Assembly (NCBI RefSeq): GCF_007595705.1
Contig: NZ_NISY01000001.1
Location: 558,001-622,000, forward strand
Reading direction: 5' to 3'
Origin: Streptomyces sp. SAJ15
Lineage (GTDB): Bacteria; Actinomycetota; Actinomycetes; Streptomycetales; Streptomycetaceae
DNA length: 64,000 nucleotides
This document shows positions 15,990-25,734 of the stretch, piece after piece. The notes beneath the pieces are model-generated. The model searched no databases. It saw only the letters and a list, made by a program, of their open reading frames with translations, and was not told where the DNA came from. The position numbers and the translations under genes are program-made. How positions within the stretch are numbered: the first letter of the stretch is position 1; each line of letters opens with the position of its first letter.

Positions 15990-18900
15990 TCACCCCGTGG
16001 GGTGCGCCAGCTCGAACCAGACCACCTTCCCCGTGCTCAACCGGGTCGCGCCCCAGCGCCGGGCCAGCCGGTTGACCAGGTAGAGCCCACGCCCGCCCTC
16101 GTCGGAGGGGCGAGCCTGGCGCAGCCGGGGCAGCTGCGGCACGTCGTCGCCCACCTCGCAGCGCAACACGTCGGTGCGCAACAGACGCAGCGTGATGGGC
16201 CGCTCCGCGTACCGCACGGCGTTGGTCACCACCTCGCTGACCAGCAGTTCGACCGAGTCGGAGAGCTCGTCCAGGCCCCAGCGCGCCAGCGCCCGGCGGG
16301 CCAGCCGCCGTGCCTGCCCGGCCGTCTGGGCCTTGGGGTCCAGGAACCAGTACGCGACGTCGCTGGGCGCGATCCCCTCGAACCGGGCGGCCAGCAGCGC
16401 CACGTCGTCGTCCCGGTCCCCGGGGCCCAGCATGTCCAGGACCTCGTCGCACAGCGGCTCCAGCGGCGGCGGGTTGGAGCCGGTCAGCCGGGCGGTGGCG
16501 GTCAGCCGCTCCCGCAGCTGCTCGATCCCCGTCCACACGTCCCGCATCCGCGACTCGACCAGGCCGTCGGTGTACAGCAGCAGGGTCGCGCCGGCGGGCG
16601 CGTCCAGCTCCACCGCCTCGAAGTCCACCCCGCCGACCCCGATCGGCGCGCCCGGCGGCACCCGCAGCACCTCGGCGCGGCCGCCGCGGTGCAGCAGAAC
16701 CGGCGGCGGATGGCCCGCGTTGGCCACCACGATGCGGTGCGCCACCGGGTCGTAGACCGCGTACAGGCAGGTCGCCATGCGGTCGGTGCCCAGCCGCTGC
16801 GCCTGCTCGTCGAGGTGGTGCAGCACCTCCTGCGGCGGCAGGTCCAGCCCGGCCAGGGTCTGCGCGGTGGTGCACAGCTGCCCCATGATGGCGGCGGAGG
16901 TCATGGAGTGCCCCATGACGTCGCCCACCACCAGCGCCACCCGGTTGCCCGGCAGCGGGATCGCGTCGTACCAGTCGCCGCCGACCCGCGCCGTCTCCGC
17001 GGCGGGCAGATAGCGGCTGGCCAGCCGGACCCCGGTGGGCTGCGGCAGGGAGTCCGGCAGCATGGTGCGCTGCAACTCGTCCGCGATGTAGACCTCGCGG
17101 CCGTACAGCACCGCCTTGTCCACACCGAGCGCGGTGTGGGTGGCCAACTGAGCGGCGACGAGCAGGTCGTCGTTCTCGAACGGCGGCCGGTCCAGACGCC
17201 GTACGAAGACGGCGGCGCCGATCACCCGCCGGCGGCCGCGCAACGGCGCCAGCACGGTGCGCTGGCCCGTCGCCACCGAACGCCCGTCCCCGAGCAGTTC
17301 GGGGAGCGCGGCGCGGGCGGCGGGCGAGTCGCCGAAGACCGGACGCACCCCGCGCAACACCTCGGCCAGCGGGCCGCCCGGCTCCACCTCGCACAGCTCG
17401 CTGGCCGGCCCGCCCGCCATGAAGGGCGACAGGTCCGGCTGGGCGGGCAGCAGCGGCATCCGCACCCCCTCGGTGTCCGGCTCCTCCGGGATCCGGTCGG
17501 TACGGCGCAGCCGCAGCACCACCGGGCCCACCGGGCGCTCGTCGCCGACCGGCAGCGGGTCGCGCAGGTAGACCAGGATCGCGTCGGCGAAGGTCGGCAC
17601 GGTGGCCCGGCACAGGCCCAGCACGATCTCGTCGAGGTCTATGCCGCGCGCGATGCGGCGGGTGGCCGCGCCGACGAACCGCAGCCGGTCGCCACCCCGG
17701 TCCCGGGCCGCCGCCGACTCCGGTACGTCGCTGCCGCCCGGAGGCGGCACCGTCCGCGAGGAGTCGGCCGGGGGTACCCGGGTGGCCTCGCCCACAGCCG
17801 CCATCTGTCCCACCTGCCCGGCATCGCCTGTCATCTCGCCACGTCCTTGCCCCGCCGCGTGCGTCGCGGCCTCCCGGTCTCGTCCGGCCCGACCGCCGCT
17901 CGCCCGCCGGCGCGCCCCGGGCACCGCACCCGGTGCGGACCCGCCGCCGCCGGTGCCGCCCCCGTCACGCGCCGGCCGCTTCCCGGCCGCGCCACGCTGG
18001 TCCGGGCGCCCGTGCGCCTCGGTCCCCTGGCCGACACCGGCCGACTGCTGCCCCTCACGTCCACCCTCCGAGCCCGTGGCGCGACCCCGCGGCCGCCCCG
18101 AGCGGGGGCCGGCCGAACCGTCCGCCGCCCCGTCCGTACCGCCGTCCCGCCCTGTCCGCCCGCGCGTACGGCCCGCCCGCCGGCCCCCTTCGGAGGACTC
18201 GGCGGCGTCGTGCGCGCGCTCCGCGGCCCGCCGGTCATGGTCGAGCGCCGCGCCGCTCCGCCCGTGCGGGTGCGCGGCGTCGTCCGCGCCTCCGGCCGGC
18301 GTCCCGCCGCCCGCCGTGCCGTGCTCGGCCCCGGACGCGGCGACGTCCTCCGGGGCGTCGCCGGTGCGTGCGGTCCGCCCGCGCGGGCCCTTCGGGCCGT
18401 CGGCGCGGCCCTCGGTCCGCCGGTCCCGGTCCTGCCCCCGGTCGCGGCGGGGGGCGTCGCCTTCGGCGGGCCCGTGGGGGCGGGCGGTGGTGTGCGGGTC
18501 CTGGGCCGCGGGCTCGCGGCCCGGGGCCCGTCGGGCACGGCCGGAGGCGTCGACGCCGGAGGTGTCGGCCCGGTCGTGGCCATGGGGCGTGCGGGAGTCG
18601 TCGGTCCGGCGGCGGGCGGTGCCCCGGCCTCGGCGGGCGCCGGGGACCGGCAGCGGCTCGGTCGGGGTGCCGGGCGCCTCGTCCCGCGGCGCCTCGGCTC
18701 GCTCCGGGGAGCGGGACGGCCGTCGGCGGGAGGGCCGGCCCGGATCCGCCGGAGCCGGCTCGCCGGGCACACCGGAGGGGCCCGGGGCGCGCCGTGTGGC
18801 GTCGTCGGGCCGGCCCGGGTGCTCCTCGGGCCGCTCGCCCCGCGTCTCCCGGGAGCCGGAGCCGGGCCCCGAGCCGGGACCGGGTCCGGGCCCCGAACCG

Positions 18901-19352
18901 CGCCCGGACCCGGCCGCGGCGGCGGAGCCGAGGGCGCCTCGGGGGCCCGACTCACGGCCGGTGTCCCACCCGTGCTCCGACCGGTGGTCGGAAGGCACAC
19001 CTCCGCTCGCGTCCTGAAGAACCGTCACCTCTACGGCGCGGTCCCGGCGGCCGTCGCCCCCGGCGTCCGTGCCGGGACACGGGGCGACCTCGCCGGCCGC
19101 CCGGCCCGTGCCCGTGCCCGCGCGCGACACATCGCGGCCCGGCGCCGTGGCGGGGCGCTGGGCCGTGCGGGGGGCGGACGCCTCGGCCTGTGGACGCTGC
19201 CGCCGGCGCTCCGTCGGGTTCGGGACGTCCGAAGCCGCGGCAGGTGGGGCGGCCTGCCGTTCGTCGGGGGAGATCGGGTGCTCCGTCACGCGTGGGTTTC
19301 CATCCGTCCGGGGCCGCGCGCCCTGCTCGCTCGGGCGCACCGTGTCAGTCAC
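15990..19352 (-). CDS. SpoIIE-type PP2C phosphatase with GAF and anti-sigma-type HATPase domains and a very long disordered N-terminus
   Basis: About 1120 residues. Roughly 530 N-terminal residues are low-complexity Gly/Pro/Arg/Asp/Glu. A GAF-like domain (about 565-720) follows, starting near GGDRLRFVGAATRRIARGID. The PP2C/SpoIIE core has VGGDWYDAIPLPG, VVGDVMGHSM, VVANAGHPPPVL and LLYTDGLVESR. The C-terminus is a HATPase_c_2 domain with ELLVSEVVTNAVRYA, DEGGRGLYLVN and GKVVWFEL. It should dephosphorylate an anti-anti-sigma factor and perhaps also phosphorylate one. I use the GTG at 19352, which overlaps the methyltransferase stop (GTGACTGA). Starts further in (VTEHPIS, or MTGDAGQV near 17836) are possible, so the length of the disordered region is uncertain. 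Confidence 0.8.
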   Translation of the reverse strand: MTDTVRPSEQGARPRTDGNPRVTEHPISPDERQAAPPAAASDVPNPTERRRQRPQAEASAPRTAQRPATAPGRDVSRAGTGTGRAAGEVAPCPGTDAGGDGRRDRAVEVTVLQDASGGVPSDHRSEHGWDTGRESGPRGALGSAAAAGSGRGSGPGPGPGSGPGSGSRETRGERPEEHPGRPDDATRRAPGPSGVPGEPAPADPGRPSRRRPSRSPERAEAPRDEAPGTPTEPLPVPGARRGRGTARRRTDDSRTPHGHDRADTSGVDASGRARRAPGREPAAQDPHTTARPHGPAEGDAPRRDRGQDRDRRTEGRADGPKGPRGRTARTGDAPEDVAASGAEHGTAGGGTPAGGADDAAHPHGRSGAALDHDRRAAERAHDAAESSEGGRRAGRTRGRTGRDGGTDGAADGSAGPRSGRPRGRATGSEGGREGQQSAGVGQGTEAHGRPDQRGAAGKRPARDGGGTGGGGSAPGAVPGARRRASGGRAGRDREAATHAAGQGRGEMTGDAGQVGQMAAVGEATRVPPADSSRTVPPPGGSDVPESAAARDRGGDRLRFVGAATRRIARGIDLDEIVLGLCRATVPTFADAILVYLRDPLPVGDERPVGPVVLRLRRTDRIPEEPDTEGVRMPLLPAQPDLSPFMAGGPASELCEVEPGGPLAEVLRGVRPVFGDSPAARAALPELLGDGRSVATGQRTVLAPLRGRRRVIGAAVFVRRLDRPPFENDDLLVAAQLATHTALGVDKAVLYGREVYIADELQRTMLPDSLPQPTGVRLASRYLPAAETARVGGDWYDAIPLPGNRVALVVGDVMGHSMTSAAIMGQLCTTAQTLAGLDLPPQEVLHHLDEQAQRLGTDRMATCLYAVYDPVAHRIVVANAGHPPPVLLHRGGRAEVLRVPPGAPIGVGGVDFEAVELDAPAGATLLLYTDGLVESRMRDVWTGIEQLRERLTATARLTGSNPPPLEPLCDEVLDMLGPGDRDDDVALLAARFEGIAPSDVAYWFLDPKAQTAGQARRLARRALARWGLDELSDSVELLVSEVVTNAVRYAERPITLRLLRTDVLRCEVGDDVPQLPRLRQARPSDEGGRGLYLVNRLARRWGATRLSTGKVVWFELAHPTG

Positions 19353-20064
19353 GGCGTCGGCAGTGCAGGAAGAGCTGGATCTCGGGCGGTACATCCGTAC
19401 TGGCCGGGGCGTACGCGTGGGTTTCCTCCCCGGCGATCTCGAACCCCGCGTCGCGCACGACCTGCCGCAGTTCGTCCCGCAGGTAACCCGATACCCGGAT
19501 CGTGTGCCCCAGGAACGGGATCGAGAAGTCGTCCACGTCCGCCTCGACCATGGAAAGCGCCAGCAGGCCCCCGGGTCTCAGCAGGGCGTGCAGCGTCCGC
19601 AGCGCGTGCGGAATCTCCGCGCGCGGCAGCATCAGCAGCGAGAAGAAGGCCGTGACCCCGTCGAAGGTGCCCAGGTCGTGCGAGCCGCGCGGGCCGAAGC
19701 GGCCGCCGGGCCGCAGATCCGCGAGGTCCACCAGATGGAAGGCGGCCGCGGGCACGTTCTCCCGGGCCAGCTTGAGCATGCCGGGGGAGAAGTCGACGCC
19801 GACCACCTCGTGCCCCGCGTCCACCAGCTGACGGACCGTGGGCAGCCCGGTGCCACAGCCGACGTCCAGCACCCGAGAGCCGGCGGGGAGGGACGAGGCG
19901 AGCCAGTGACCGGTGTGGAGCTGGCCCTCCTTGTGCGGGAACGCCACGTCATACCGGTCGCCGATGGCGTCGAACGCCTCCGCCTGGCCGGTACGGTCCA
20001 GCGCTAACCGGTCGAAGCCCGCGTAACCTTCCCCCATGCCGTCGTAGCCGCCGTCACCGCTCAC
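19345..20064 (-). CDS. Class I SAM-dependent methyltransferase, TTA codon present
   Basis: 239 residues. Motif I is RVLDVGCGTGLPTVRQL and the acidic residue after strand 2 is in VVGVDFSPGMLKLAR. DGVTAFFSLLMLPR and LLRPGGLLALSMVE complete a Rossmann-type methyltransferase. The substrate is unknown. GTG start at 20064 with AGGAGG just upstream. Codon 20 is TTA (complement of 20005-20007), so translation should depend on the bldA tRNA in Streptomyces. Its stop overlaps the likely start of the SpoIIE phosphatase gene, so both may share one transcript and a developmental control. Confidence 0.85.
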   Translation of the reverse strand: MSGDGGYDGMGEGYAGFDRLALDRTGQAEAFDAIGDRYDVAFPHKEGQLHTGHWLASSLPAGSRVLDVGCGTGLPTVRQLVDAGHEVVGVDFSPGMLKLARENVPAAAFHLVDLADLRPGGRFGPRGSHDLGTFDGVTAFFSLLMLPRAEIPHALRTLHALLRPGGLLALSMVEADVDDFSIPFLGHTIRVSGYLRDELRQVVRDAGFEIAGEETHAYAPASTDVPPEIQLFLHCRRRD

Positions 20065-20279
20065 GACTCCGCCCCTCCTGTGACCATGCGCCGAGTGCCG
20101 CCTATGTGGCGGTGCGTCAAATCTTCCGCGTCACCCGCCGTTCGCGCGGCTGCATCCGGAACATTCGATGCGTCAATTTCCGCTTTTCGCATTCTCTGTT
20201 TCCGCCGTCGCCGGCGCAGTCTTCCGGACGACGATCCTACGTTTGAAACACAGGGGTACAGCAAGCGGTTCGCGGCGCC

Positions 20280-20969
20280 TCATGACCCGAGCGGCTTCGG
20301 GGCGCGGTCCCAGTCGGCCGGGAGCGCCGGGACGGTCCAGGACGGGTCCGGCCGCCAGTCCTCCCAGCCCTCCTGGAACGGCGCGCCCCAGGACGAGATG
20401 AGTTCGACGGCGGCCCGGCCCGCGGCCCGTACCCGCGCCGCCTGCTCGGCGGCCATCAGCCCGGCCCGCTGCGCCTGCGCGAACTCGTCTTCGTCCTTCC
20501 ATTCCCAGCTGCGGTCCGGGTAGACCGCGATGTCCAGGAAGTGGTCCTCGGAGTCCACACCCCCGCTCCAGCGGTGGCGCGGCTCCTCGAGGTTCACGTA
20601 CCAGTTCTTGAAGCGCCAGTCGTGCTCCCAGAACAGCCACACCGACCACGGCTCGTCGGGCCGGGCCAGCTTGAGCACCCCGGTGCCGAACCAGGTCGAC
20701 CGCGCGGTGGTGCGCGGCTTGGTGTAGCGGGTGGGCAGCGGCTCGCGGTGCACCGAGGTGCCGTCCGCCAGCCGCGGCCGGACGCAGGCGGTGCCCGGCG
20801 CCAGCCAGACCGCCAGCAGCTCCGGGCTGTCCTGGACGACGGTGACGGGACGGCAGATGTGGATGCGGTCGGTGGCGTTGCCGCGGTAGCGCCACAGGAT
20901 GTGGTCCCCCGGCGCCCAAGGGGCGGTGCCGCCTGCCGTGCCCGTGGTCTCCACCGTGTCCGCTGTCAT
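20280..20969 (-). CDS. DUF402 domain protein (FomD-like)
   Basis: 229 residues. The DUF402 signature is clear: FWEHDWRFKNWYVNLEEPRHR, then DSEDHFLDIAVYPDRSWEWKDEDEF. Characterised relatives (FomD, nucleotide phosphatases) hydrolyse nucleoside di- or triphosphates or CMP-linked intermediates with divalent metal, through the Asp/Glu cluster visible here. The role in this organism is unknown. The gene stands alone: 215 bases of rather AT-richer DNA separate it from the methyltransferase and about 150 bases from fumC. Confidence 0.8.
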   Translation of the reverse strand: MTADTVETTGTAGGTAPWAPGDHILWRYRGNATDRIHICRPVTVVQDSPELLAVWLAPGTACVRPRLADGTSVHREPLPTRYTKPRTTARSTWFGTGVLKLARPDEPWSVWLFWEHDWRFKNWYVNLEEPRHRWSGGVDSEDHFLDIAVYPDRSWEWKDEDEFAQAQRAGLMAAEQAARVRAAGRAAVELISSWGAPFQEGWEDWRPDPSWTVPALPADWDRAPKPLGS

Positions 20970-21117
20970 GCGCAGATCTTAGGGGGGTCGTGGTTTCGGT
21001 GCCGTGACGTAAGCCGCAGCGGTCGGTGAAGCCCGCCGGTACGGGCCCGGTGCCGGCAGCGGCGAGGGACCCGGTCCCGGGGCGCGCGAACACCCCCGGG
21101 ACCGGGTCCGACGTGGC

Positions 21118-22554
21118 CTAGGGCCGGGTCATCCGCAGCACGTCCAGCGCCTCGTCGAGCTGCTCCAGCGTCAGTGCGCCGCGCTCGACATAGCCCGATT
21201 CGATGACCACCTCGCGGATGGTCTTCCGCTCCGCCAGCGACCTCTTGGCGACCTTGGCGGCCTCCTCGTAGCCGATGTAGCGGTTGAGCGGGGTGACCAC
21301 GGAGGGCGAGGACTCCGCGTACTCCCGGGCGCGGTCGACGTTGGCGGTGATCCCGTCGACGGTGCGGTCGGCCAGCAGCCGGGCCGCGTTGGCCAGCAGC
21401 CGCACCGACTCCAGCAGGTTCTTGGCGATGACCGGCAGCATCACGTTCAGCTCGAAGTTGCCGGCGGCGCCGGCGGTGGCCACGGTGGCGTCGTTGCCGA
21501 CGACCTGGGCGGCGACCATCAGGACCGCCTCCGGGATGACCGGGTTGACCTTCCCCGGCATGATCGAGGAGCCGGGCTGCAGATCGGGCAGGTTGATCTC
21601 GGCGAGCCCGGTGCGCGGTCCCGAGGCCATCCAGCGCAGATCGTTGGAGATCTTGGTGAGGCCGACCGCGATGGTGCGCAGCTGGCCGGAGGTCTCCACC
21701 AGGCCGTCCCGCGCCCCCTGCGCCTCGAAGTGGTCGCGGGCCTCGGTCAGCGGCAGACCGGTGGCGCGGGCCACCTCGGCGATGACCGCGGCCGAGAAGC
21801 CCGGCGGGGTGTTGATGCCGGTGCCGACGGCGGTGCCGCCCAGCGGCAGTTCGGCGAGCCGGGGCAGCGAGGCGCGCAGCCGCTCCACCCCGTACCGCAC
21901 CTGCGCCGCGTAGCCGCCGAACTCCTGACCCAGGGTCACCGGGGTGGCGTCCATGAGATGGGTGCGCCCCGCCTTGACCACGTCCGCGAACTCCGCCGCC
22001 TTGCGCTCCAACGCCGCGCCCAGGTGGTCCAGCGCCGGGATCAGATCGCCGATGACGGCGGCGGTGGCGGCGATGTGGATGGAAGACGGAAACACGTCAT
22101 TGGACGACTGACTCGCGTTGACATGGTCGTTGGGGTGGACCGACCGGCCCAGCCGCTCGCCGGCGAGGGTGGCGAGCACCTCGTTGGTGTTCATGTTCGA
22201 GGAGGTGCCGGAGCCGGTCTGGAAGACGTCCACCGGGAAGTGGTCGTCCCAGCGGCCCTCGGCGACCTCGACCGCCGCGTCGGCGATGGCCTCGGCGATG
22301 TCCTTGTCCAGCACGCCCAGTTCGGCGTTGACCCGCGCGGCGGCCCCCTTGATCCGGGCCAGCGCCGCGATGTGCGCCCGCTCCAGCCGCTCCCCGCTGA
22401 CCGGGAAGTTCTCCACAGCACGCTGCGTCTGCGCACGCCACTTGGCGTGGGCGGGCACCCGCACCTCACCCATCGAGTCGCGCTCGACGCGGTGCGCCCC
22501 GCCGGAGCCGTCCCGCTCGCCCATCGTGCCGTTCTCGCCGCCCGCTGCGGTCAT
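21118..22554 (-). CDS. fumC: Class II fumarate hydratase (fumarase C)
   Basis: 478 residues, Fe-independent homotetrameric fumarase. Substrate-binding blocks are [32 protein letters not shown] and [17 protein letters not shown]. The superfamily signature [11 protein letters not shown] is near residues 327-337. It interconverts fumarate and malate in the TCA cycle. ATG at 22554 with GGAGGTGGG upstream; the open frame extends to 22674 but runs through the intergenic region. About 30 residues precede the conserved core ([16 protein letters not shown]). A class I fumarase is encoded 4.5 kb away. Confidence 0.95.
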   Translation of the reverse strand: MTAAGGENGTMGERDGSGGAHRVERDSMGEVRVPAHAKWRAQTQRAVENFPVSGERLERAHIAALARIKGAAARVNAELGVLDKDIAEAIADAAVEVAEGRWDDHFPVDVFQTGSGTSSNMNTNEVLATLAGERLGRSVHPNDHVNASQSSNDVFPSSIHIAATAAVIGDLIPALDHLGAALERKAAEFADVVKAGRTHLMDATPVTLGQEFGGYAAQVRYGVERLRASLPRLAELPLGGTAVGTGINTPPGFSAAVIAEVARATGLPLTEARDHFEAQGARDGLVETSGQLRTIAVGLTKISNDLRWMASGPRTGLAEINLPDLQPGSSIMPGKVNPVIPEAVLMVAAQVVGNDATVATAGAAGNFELNVMLPVIAKNLLESVRLLANAARLLADRTVDGITANVDRAREYAESSPSVVTPLNRYIGYEEAAKVAKRSLAERKTIREVVIESGYVERGALTLEQLDEALDVLRMTRP

Positions 22555-22673
22555 CGTCGACCCACCTCCTGTAGAGCACCTGTGAAGTCCAGCGTTTGTC
22601 CGGTTCCCGGTGTTCCCAAATTGCACTACCGGCTGGTTAATACCGCCACGACACCCACCCCACGGGAGGCGCA

Positions 22674-24248
22674 ATGACGCGCACAGCCCATGCGATCCAT
22701 CCCCTCCACCCGAGACGCCGCGCCCGGACCCGACGCGGCCTGCTGGCGGCGCTCACCGCCCTCGCCGCCGCCCTCGGAGGGCTGGCCGCCACCCCCGCCG
22801 CCGCCACCCCCACCACGGTCCCCGCCGCGGGGCCCGCCCCCACCACGGCCACCCCGCTCTCCCCGGAACTGGAGAAGATCCGCGCCGCCGAGGCGGTCAG
22901 GCTCTACGGCGACTCCGCCGAGCGGCCGCTGAGCGGGCGCAAGTCGGCGCTGATCTCGCTGGGCGACAGCGAGATATCCGGCGAGGGCGTCGGCACCTAC
23001 GAGCCGGGCACCAACGGCCCCGACAACTGGTGCCACCGCTCGCCCGACGCGGCCATCCACCGCACCGGCATTCCGGCGGACGTCACCTACAACGTGGCCT
23101 GCTCGGGCGCGTACACCGGCAACATCAGGATCGGCGGCGGCAAGCAGTACGCCGACGAACTGGTGCAGAGCGACAACCTGGCGATCAAGGCCCGCAACAC
23201 CCGGATCAAGATGGTGCTGCTGGTCGCCGGGGCCAACGACGACCTGCAGTTCGGACCGGTCATGACGGACTGTGTGGTGCGCTGGTTCACCTTCCAGGGC
23301 ACCTGCGAGCCCAAGTACGACCCCGGCTGGCGGGCCCGCGTCGACGCCCTGGTGCCCAAGGTCGAGGCGACCGTGCGGGACCTGCGCACCGTGATGCGCG
23401 ACGCCGGGTACGCCGACGGCGACTACCGCCTGGTGGTCATGGGCTATCCCAGCCCGGTGGGGCCCGACGTCGAGGACAACCCGAACTACCCGGGCAAGCT
23501 GCCGGGCGGCTGCACCGGCTACACCTCGGACTCCGCCTGGGGTCGCGACACCGCGGTGCCGCTGTTCGAGCGCGGCATGCGCCAGGTCGCCCAGCGCACC
23601 GGCGCGGTCTACCTGGACAACTCGCGGCTCTTCCACGGTCATGAGGTGTGCATGGAGGAGACCTGGGCCCGAGGTCTCTACGTCGACCTGACCAACCCCT
23701 TCCCGCCGGACTCCAACTCGGTCCGACAGTCCTTCCACCCCAACTTCCGGGGCCACGGCGCCTTCGCGTCCTGCCTGACCCAGCTGTACGCGTCCGGGTG
23801 GCGCGAGGCGAGCTGCGCCGACGTGGCCTCCGGCAACAGGCCGGTGCTCTTCCAGGGCGCCTGGGACGACGTCTACCGCCCGCTGAGGAACGCCGCCACC
23901 GGCTCCTGCGTCGACGCCACCGCGGCGAGCAGCGCCAACGGCACCAAGGTCGTCGGCTGGGGCTGTCACGGCGGCCGCAACCAGGAGTGGTGGCACGACG
24001 CCAAGCGCGGCTCGCTGCACACCGCGCTCACCCAGGACCGCTGTGTGGACGTGCCCGACGGCAGGTACACGGCGGGCGCCGCGCTCGTCCTGTGGAACTG
24101 CCACGGCGGCGCCAACCAGACGTTCACCCGGACCGCCGGCACCCTCCGCCCGACGGCGGCGCCCGACCTGTGCCTGACCCTGGCCGCGCCGAAGGATCCG
24201 GTACGGCTCCAGAAGTGCGACGGCGGGGCGGCGCAGCGCTTCGCGTAG
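22674..24248 (+). CDS. Secreted SGNH/GDSL hydrolase with C-terminal ricin-type lectin domain
   Basis: 524 residues. The signal peptide (residues 1 to about 44) has a run of arginines and then [23 protein letters not shown]. The SGNH domain shows block [20 protein letters not shown] (Asn block) and a terminal SFHPNFRGH that supplies the catalytic His. The last about 130 residues are a beta-trefoil ([43 protein letters not shown]), a carbohydrate-binding module. It is probably an extracellular esterase or lipase directed to polysaccharide. GGAGG precedes the ATG. It is divergent from fumC, with 119 bases between. Confidence 0.87.
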   Translation: MTRTAHAIHPLHPRRRARTRRGLLAALTALAAALGGLAATPAAATPTTVPAAGPAPTTATPLSPELEKIRAAEAVRLYGDSAERPLSGRKSALISLGDSEISGEGVGTYEPGTNGPDNWCHRSPDAAIHRTGIPADVTYNVACSGAYTGNIRIGGGKQYADELVQSDNLAIKARNTRIKMVLLVAGANDDLQFGPVMTDCVVRWFTFQGTCEPKYDPGWRARVDALVPKVEATVRDLRTVMRDAGYADGDYRLVVMGYPSPVGPDVEDNPNYPGKLPGGCTGYTSDSAWGRDTAVPLFERGMRQVAQRTGAVYLDNSRLFHGHEVCMEETWARGLYVDLTNPFPPDSNSVRQSFHPNFRGHGAFASCLTQLYASGWREASCADVASGNRPVLFQGAWDDVYRPLRNAATGSCVDATAASSANGTKVVGWGCHGGRNQEWWHDAKRGSLHTALTQDRCVDVPDGRYTAGAALVLWNCHGGANQTFTRTAGTLRPTAAPDLCLTLAAPKDPVRLQKCDGGAAQRFA

Positions 24249-24270
24249 CCGCCGCTCGTCCGCCACGGCT

Positions 24271-24307
24271 GGTCCCGCCCCCGGCCTCCACGGTCGGGGG
24301 CGGAACC
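24271..24307. terminator. Terminator between SGNH hydrolase and LysR gene
   Basis: A 16-bp stem (24271-24286 with 24292-24307) built on CCGCCCCCG/CGGGGGCGG has two G-T wobbles. It lies between convergent genes. Confidence 0.75.
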
Positions 24308-24330
24308 ACGCTCGGCGCGGCCCCCGCGGA

Positions 24331-25278
24331 TCAGGCCGGGTTCCACCAGCGTCGGCCGGTGCGGCGGAGGGTGTCCTCGTCCGTCGTACGGGCGTGGGCG
24401 CGCAGCAGGCGCAGGATCGCGCCGAAGGCGGGGGAGACCGGCCGGGACGCCGGCCAGGCGAGCAGAGCCGTGCACGGGGACAGGTCGGTGACGGGCACGA
24501 AGCGGACGCCGGGCCTGGGCATGAGGGCGAGGCTGCTCTCGGTGATGAAGCGGGTGCCGTGCCCCAGGCTGCACAGCGAGACGCAGTCCTCCAGGGTGGT
24601 CGCCGTGTGGTCGGTGTACCGCACCGGGGTGCCGTCCGGGCGCGGATCGACCGCCCAGAACGCGCGGTACTCCCGCGGCACCCGCGGGGAGAAGCCGATG
24701 ACGGGCAGGTCGGCGAGGTCCGCGAGGGTCACCGACGCGCGCCCCGCCAGCGGATGGGCGTCGGGGACGCAGGCGAACCGCGCGTCGCTGCCCAGCCGCA
24801 GCGTCTCGAACCCCGCGGGCATGGGCCCGTAGCAGATGACGGCGTCGACCTCTCCGTCCAGCGGCGCCCTCACCTGCTCGATGTTGTCGACGGCGCGCCA
24901 CTCGACCTCCGGGCCCGGGCGGCCTCCACGGAGCTCGTCGAGCAGGATGCGCAGGGCGGGCAGGGCCGAAATGTAGGAGCCGAGCACCACCCGGTCCGAC
25001 GGCGGGCGTGCCAGCTCCTCCGCGGCGCGGCGCAGATCCTCGACGGCGTCGACGGCGGCCCGCACGTGGGGCAGCAGCGCCTCCCCCGCCGGCGTCAGCC
25101 GCACCTGCCGTGTGGACCGCTCCACCAGGGTCACCCCCAGGTGGCCCTCGAGGGCGCGGATCTGCCGGCTGAACGCGGGCTGACTGATGAACGCCCGCTT
25201 GGCCGCCCGGCCGAAGTGCAGCTCCTCCGCCAGCGCGAGCAGCAGCCGTAACTGATGCGGGCTCGGTTCGCTCGTCAC
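24331..25278 (-). CDS. LysR family transcriptional regulator with TTA codon
   Basis: 315 residues. The winged HTH (PHQLRLLLALAEELHFGRAA, then FISQPAFSRQIRALEGHLG) is followed by a periplasmic-binding-like effector domain starting at DRVVLGSYISALPALR. GTG at 25278 with AAGGGGGAATC upstream. Codon 10 (SPHQL) is TTA, complement of 25249-25251, so synthesis should wait for bldA tRNA. It is divergently transcribed from the secreted cluster at 25454-26954 and is its obvious candidate regulator. Paired ATTGAT elements in the shared promoter region could be its binding sites. The inducer is unknown. Confidence 0.88.
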   Translation of the reverse strand: MTSEPSPHQLRLLLALAEELHFGRAAKRAFISQPAFSRQIRALEGHLGVTLVERSTRQVRLTPAGEALLPHVRAAVDAVEDLRRAAEELARPPSDRVVLGSYISALPALRILLDELRGGRPGPEVEWRAVDNIEQVRAPLDGEVDAVICYGPMPAGFETLRLGSDARFACVPDAHPLAGRASVTLADLADLPVIGFSPRVPREYRAFWAVDPRPDGTPVRYTDHTATTLEDCVSLCSLGHGTRFITESSLALMPRPGVRFVPVTDLSPCTALLAWPASRPVSPAFGAILRLLRAHARTTDEDTLRRTGRRWWNPA

Positions 25279-25453
25279 GATTCCCCCTTCTGGACGGCCA
25301 GCCGTCCACCCCCATGCGGGGAGGTTATCAATCACGTCTCCGTTCACATCAATGAGCCCTTCCGAATGGGTTTCCGAATGGGTCAGGATGCGTTGTGGCG
25401 CTCCTGAACCGGGGCGCGACACACGCATTTTTATTTCCTGTCGAGGGGAAACC
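25279..25453. promoter_or_regulatory. Divergent control region between LysR gene and secreted cluster
   Basis: 175 bases, less GC-rich than the surroundings. ATCAAT occurs at 25328-25333 and again near 25348-25353, a spacing that suits LysR tetramer binding. TTCCGAATGGGT is repeated in tandem at 25360-25371 and 25372-25383. No -10/-35 pair was assigned with confidence. Confidence 0.45.
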
Positions 25454-25708
25454 GTGTCTCAGGTGAAAAGGAATGTCGCCGCCGTGGGGATGACCGCGGC
25501 CCTGCTCTTCGGTGCCGGAATCGCGACGGCGGGCGCGGCGAGCGCCGCACCCGCCGCGCCGTCGGGGTCGACGATCGCCCTGAAGAGTTGGCACTACGCG
25601 GGCTACTACGCGTCCCAGTCGAAGTGCGTCGCGGACGGCCACACCGCCGGCGTGCCGTGGAACTGCAAAACCCAGGGCAGCGGTTACGCGCTTTACCTGT
25701 ACTACTGA
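25454..25708 (+). CDS. Small secreted peptide, unknown family
   Basis: 84 residues. GTG at 25454 with GAGGGGAA four bases upstream. A clear signal peptide (KRNVAAVGMTAALLFGAGIA, cleavage near GAASA-AP at residue 31) leaves about 53 residues. The mature part has two cysteines (QSKCVADG and VPWNCKTQ) that can form one disulfide. It is rich in tyrosine and ends GYALYLYY. No known antimicrobial or inhibitor family was recognised. It is first in a tight three-gene unit with a secreted protease 26 bases downstream, so it could be a protease inhibitor, substrate, chaperone or signal; these options are inference. Confidence 0.72.
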   Translation: MSQVKRNVAAVGMTAALLFGAGIATAGAASAAPAAPSGSTIALKSWHYAGYYASQSKCVADGHTAGVPWNCKTQGSGYALYLYY

Positions 25709-25734
25709 GCATGTGCCTTAAGGCAGGGGGAAAC

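Noticed and set aside
17831..19000. Alternative minus-strand frame in the low-complexity part of the SpoIIE gene
   Set aside because: Overlaps the favoured frame, has no motif, and would not join the downstream domains. It does keep some doubt about the N-terminal extension.
15900..19655. Very long plus-strand frame opposite the SpoIIE gene
   Set aside because: Composition typical of antisense Streptomyces frames; the minus strand carries recognisable PP2C and HATPase motifs.
22626..24266. Minus-strand frame through the SGNH hydrolase gene
   Set aside because: Val/Gly/Arg-rich antisense shadow; the plus strand has a signal peptide, GDS motif and lectin repeats.
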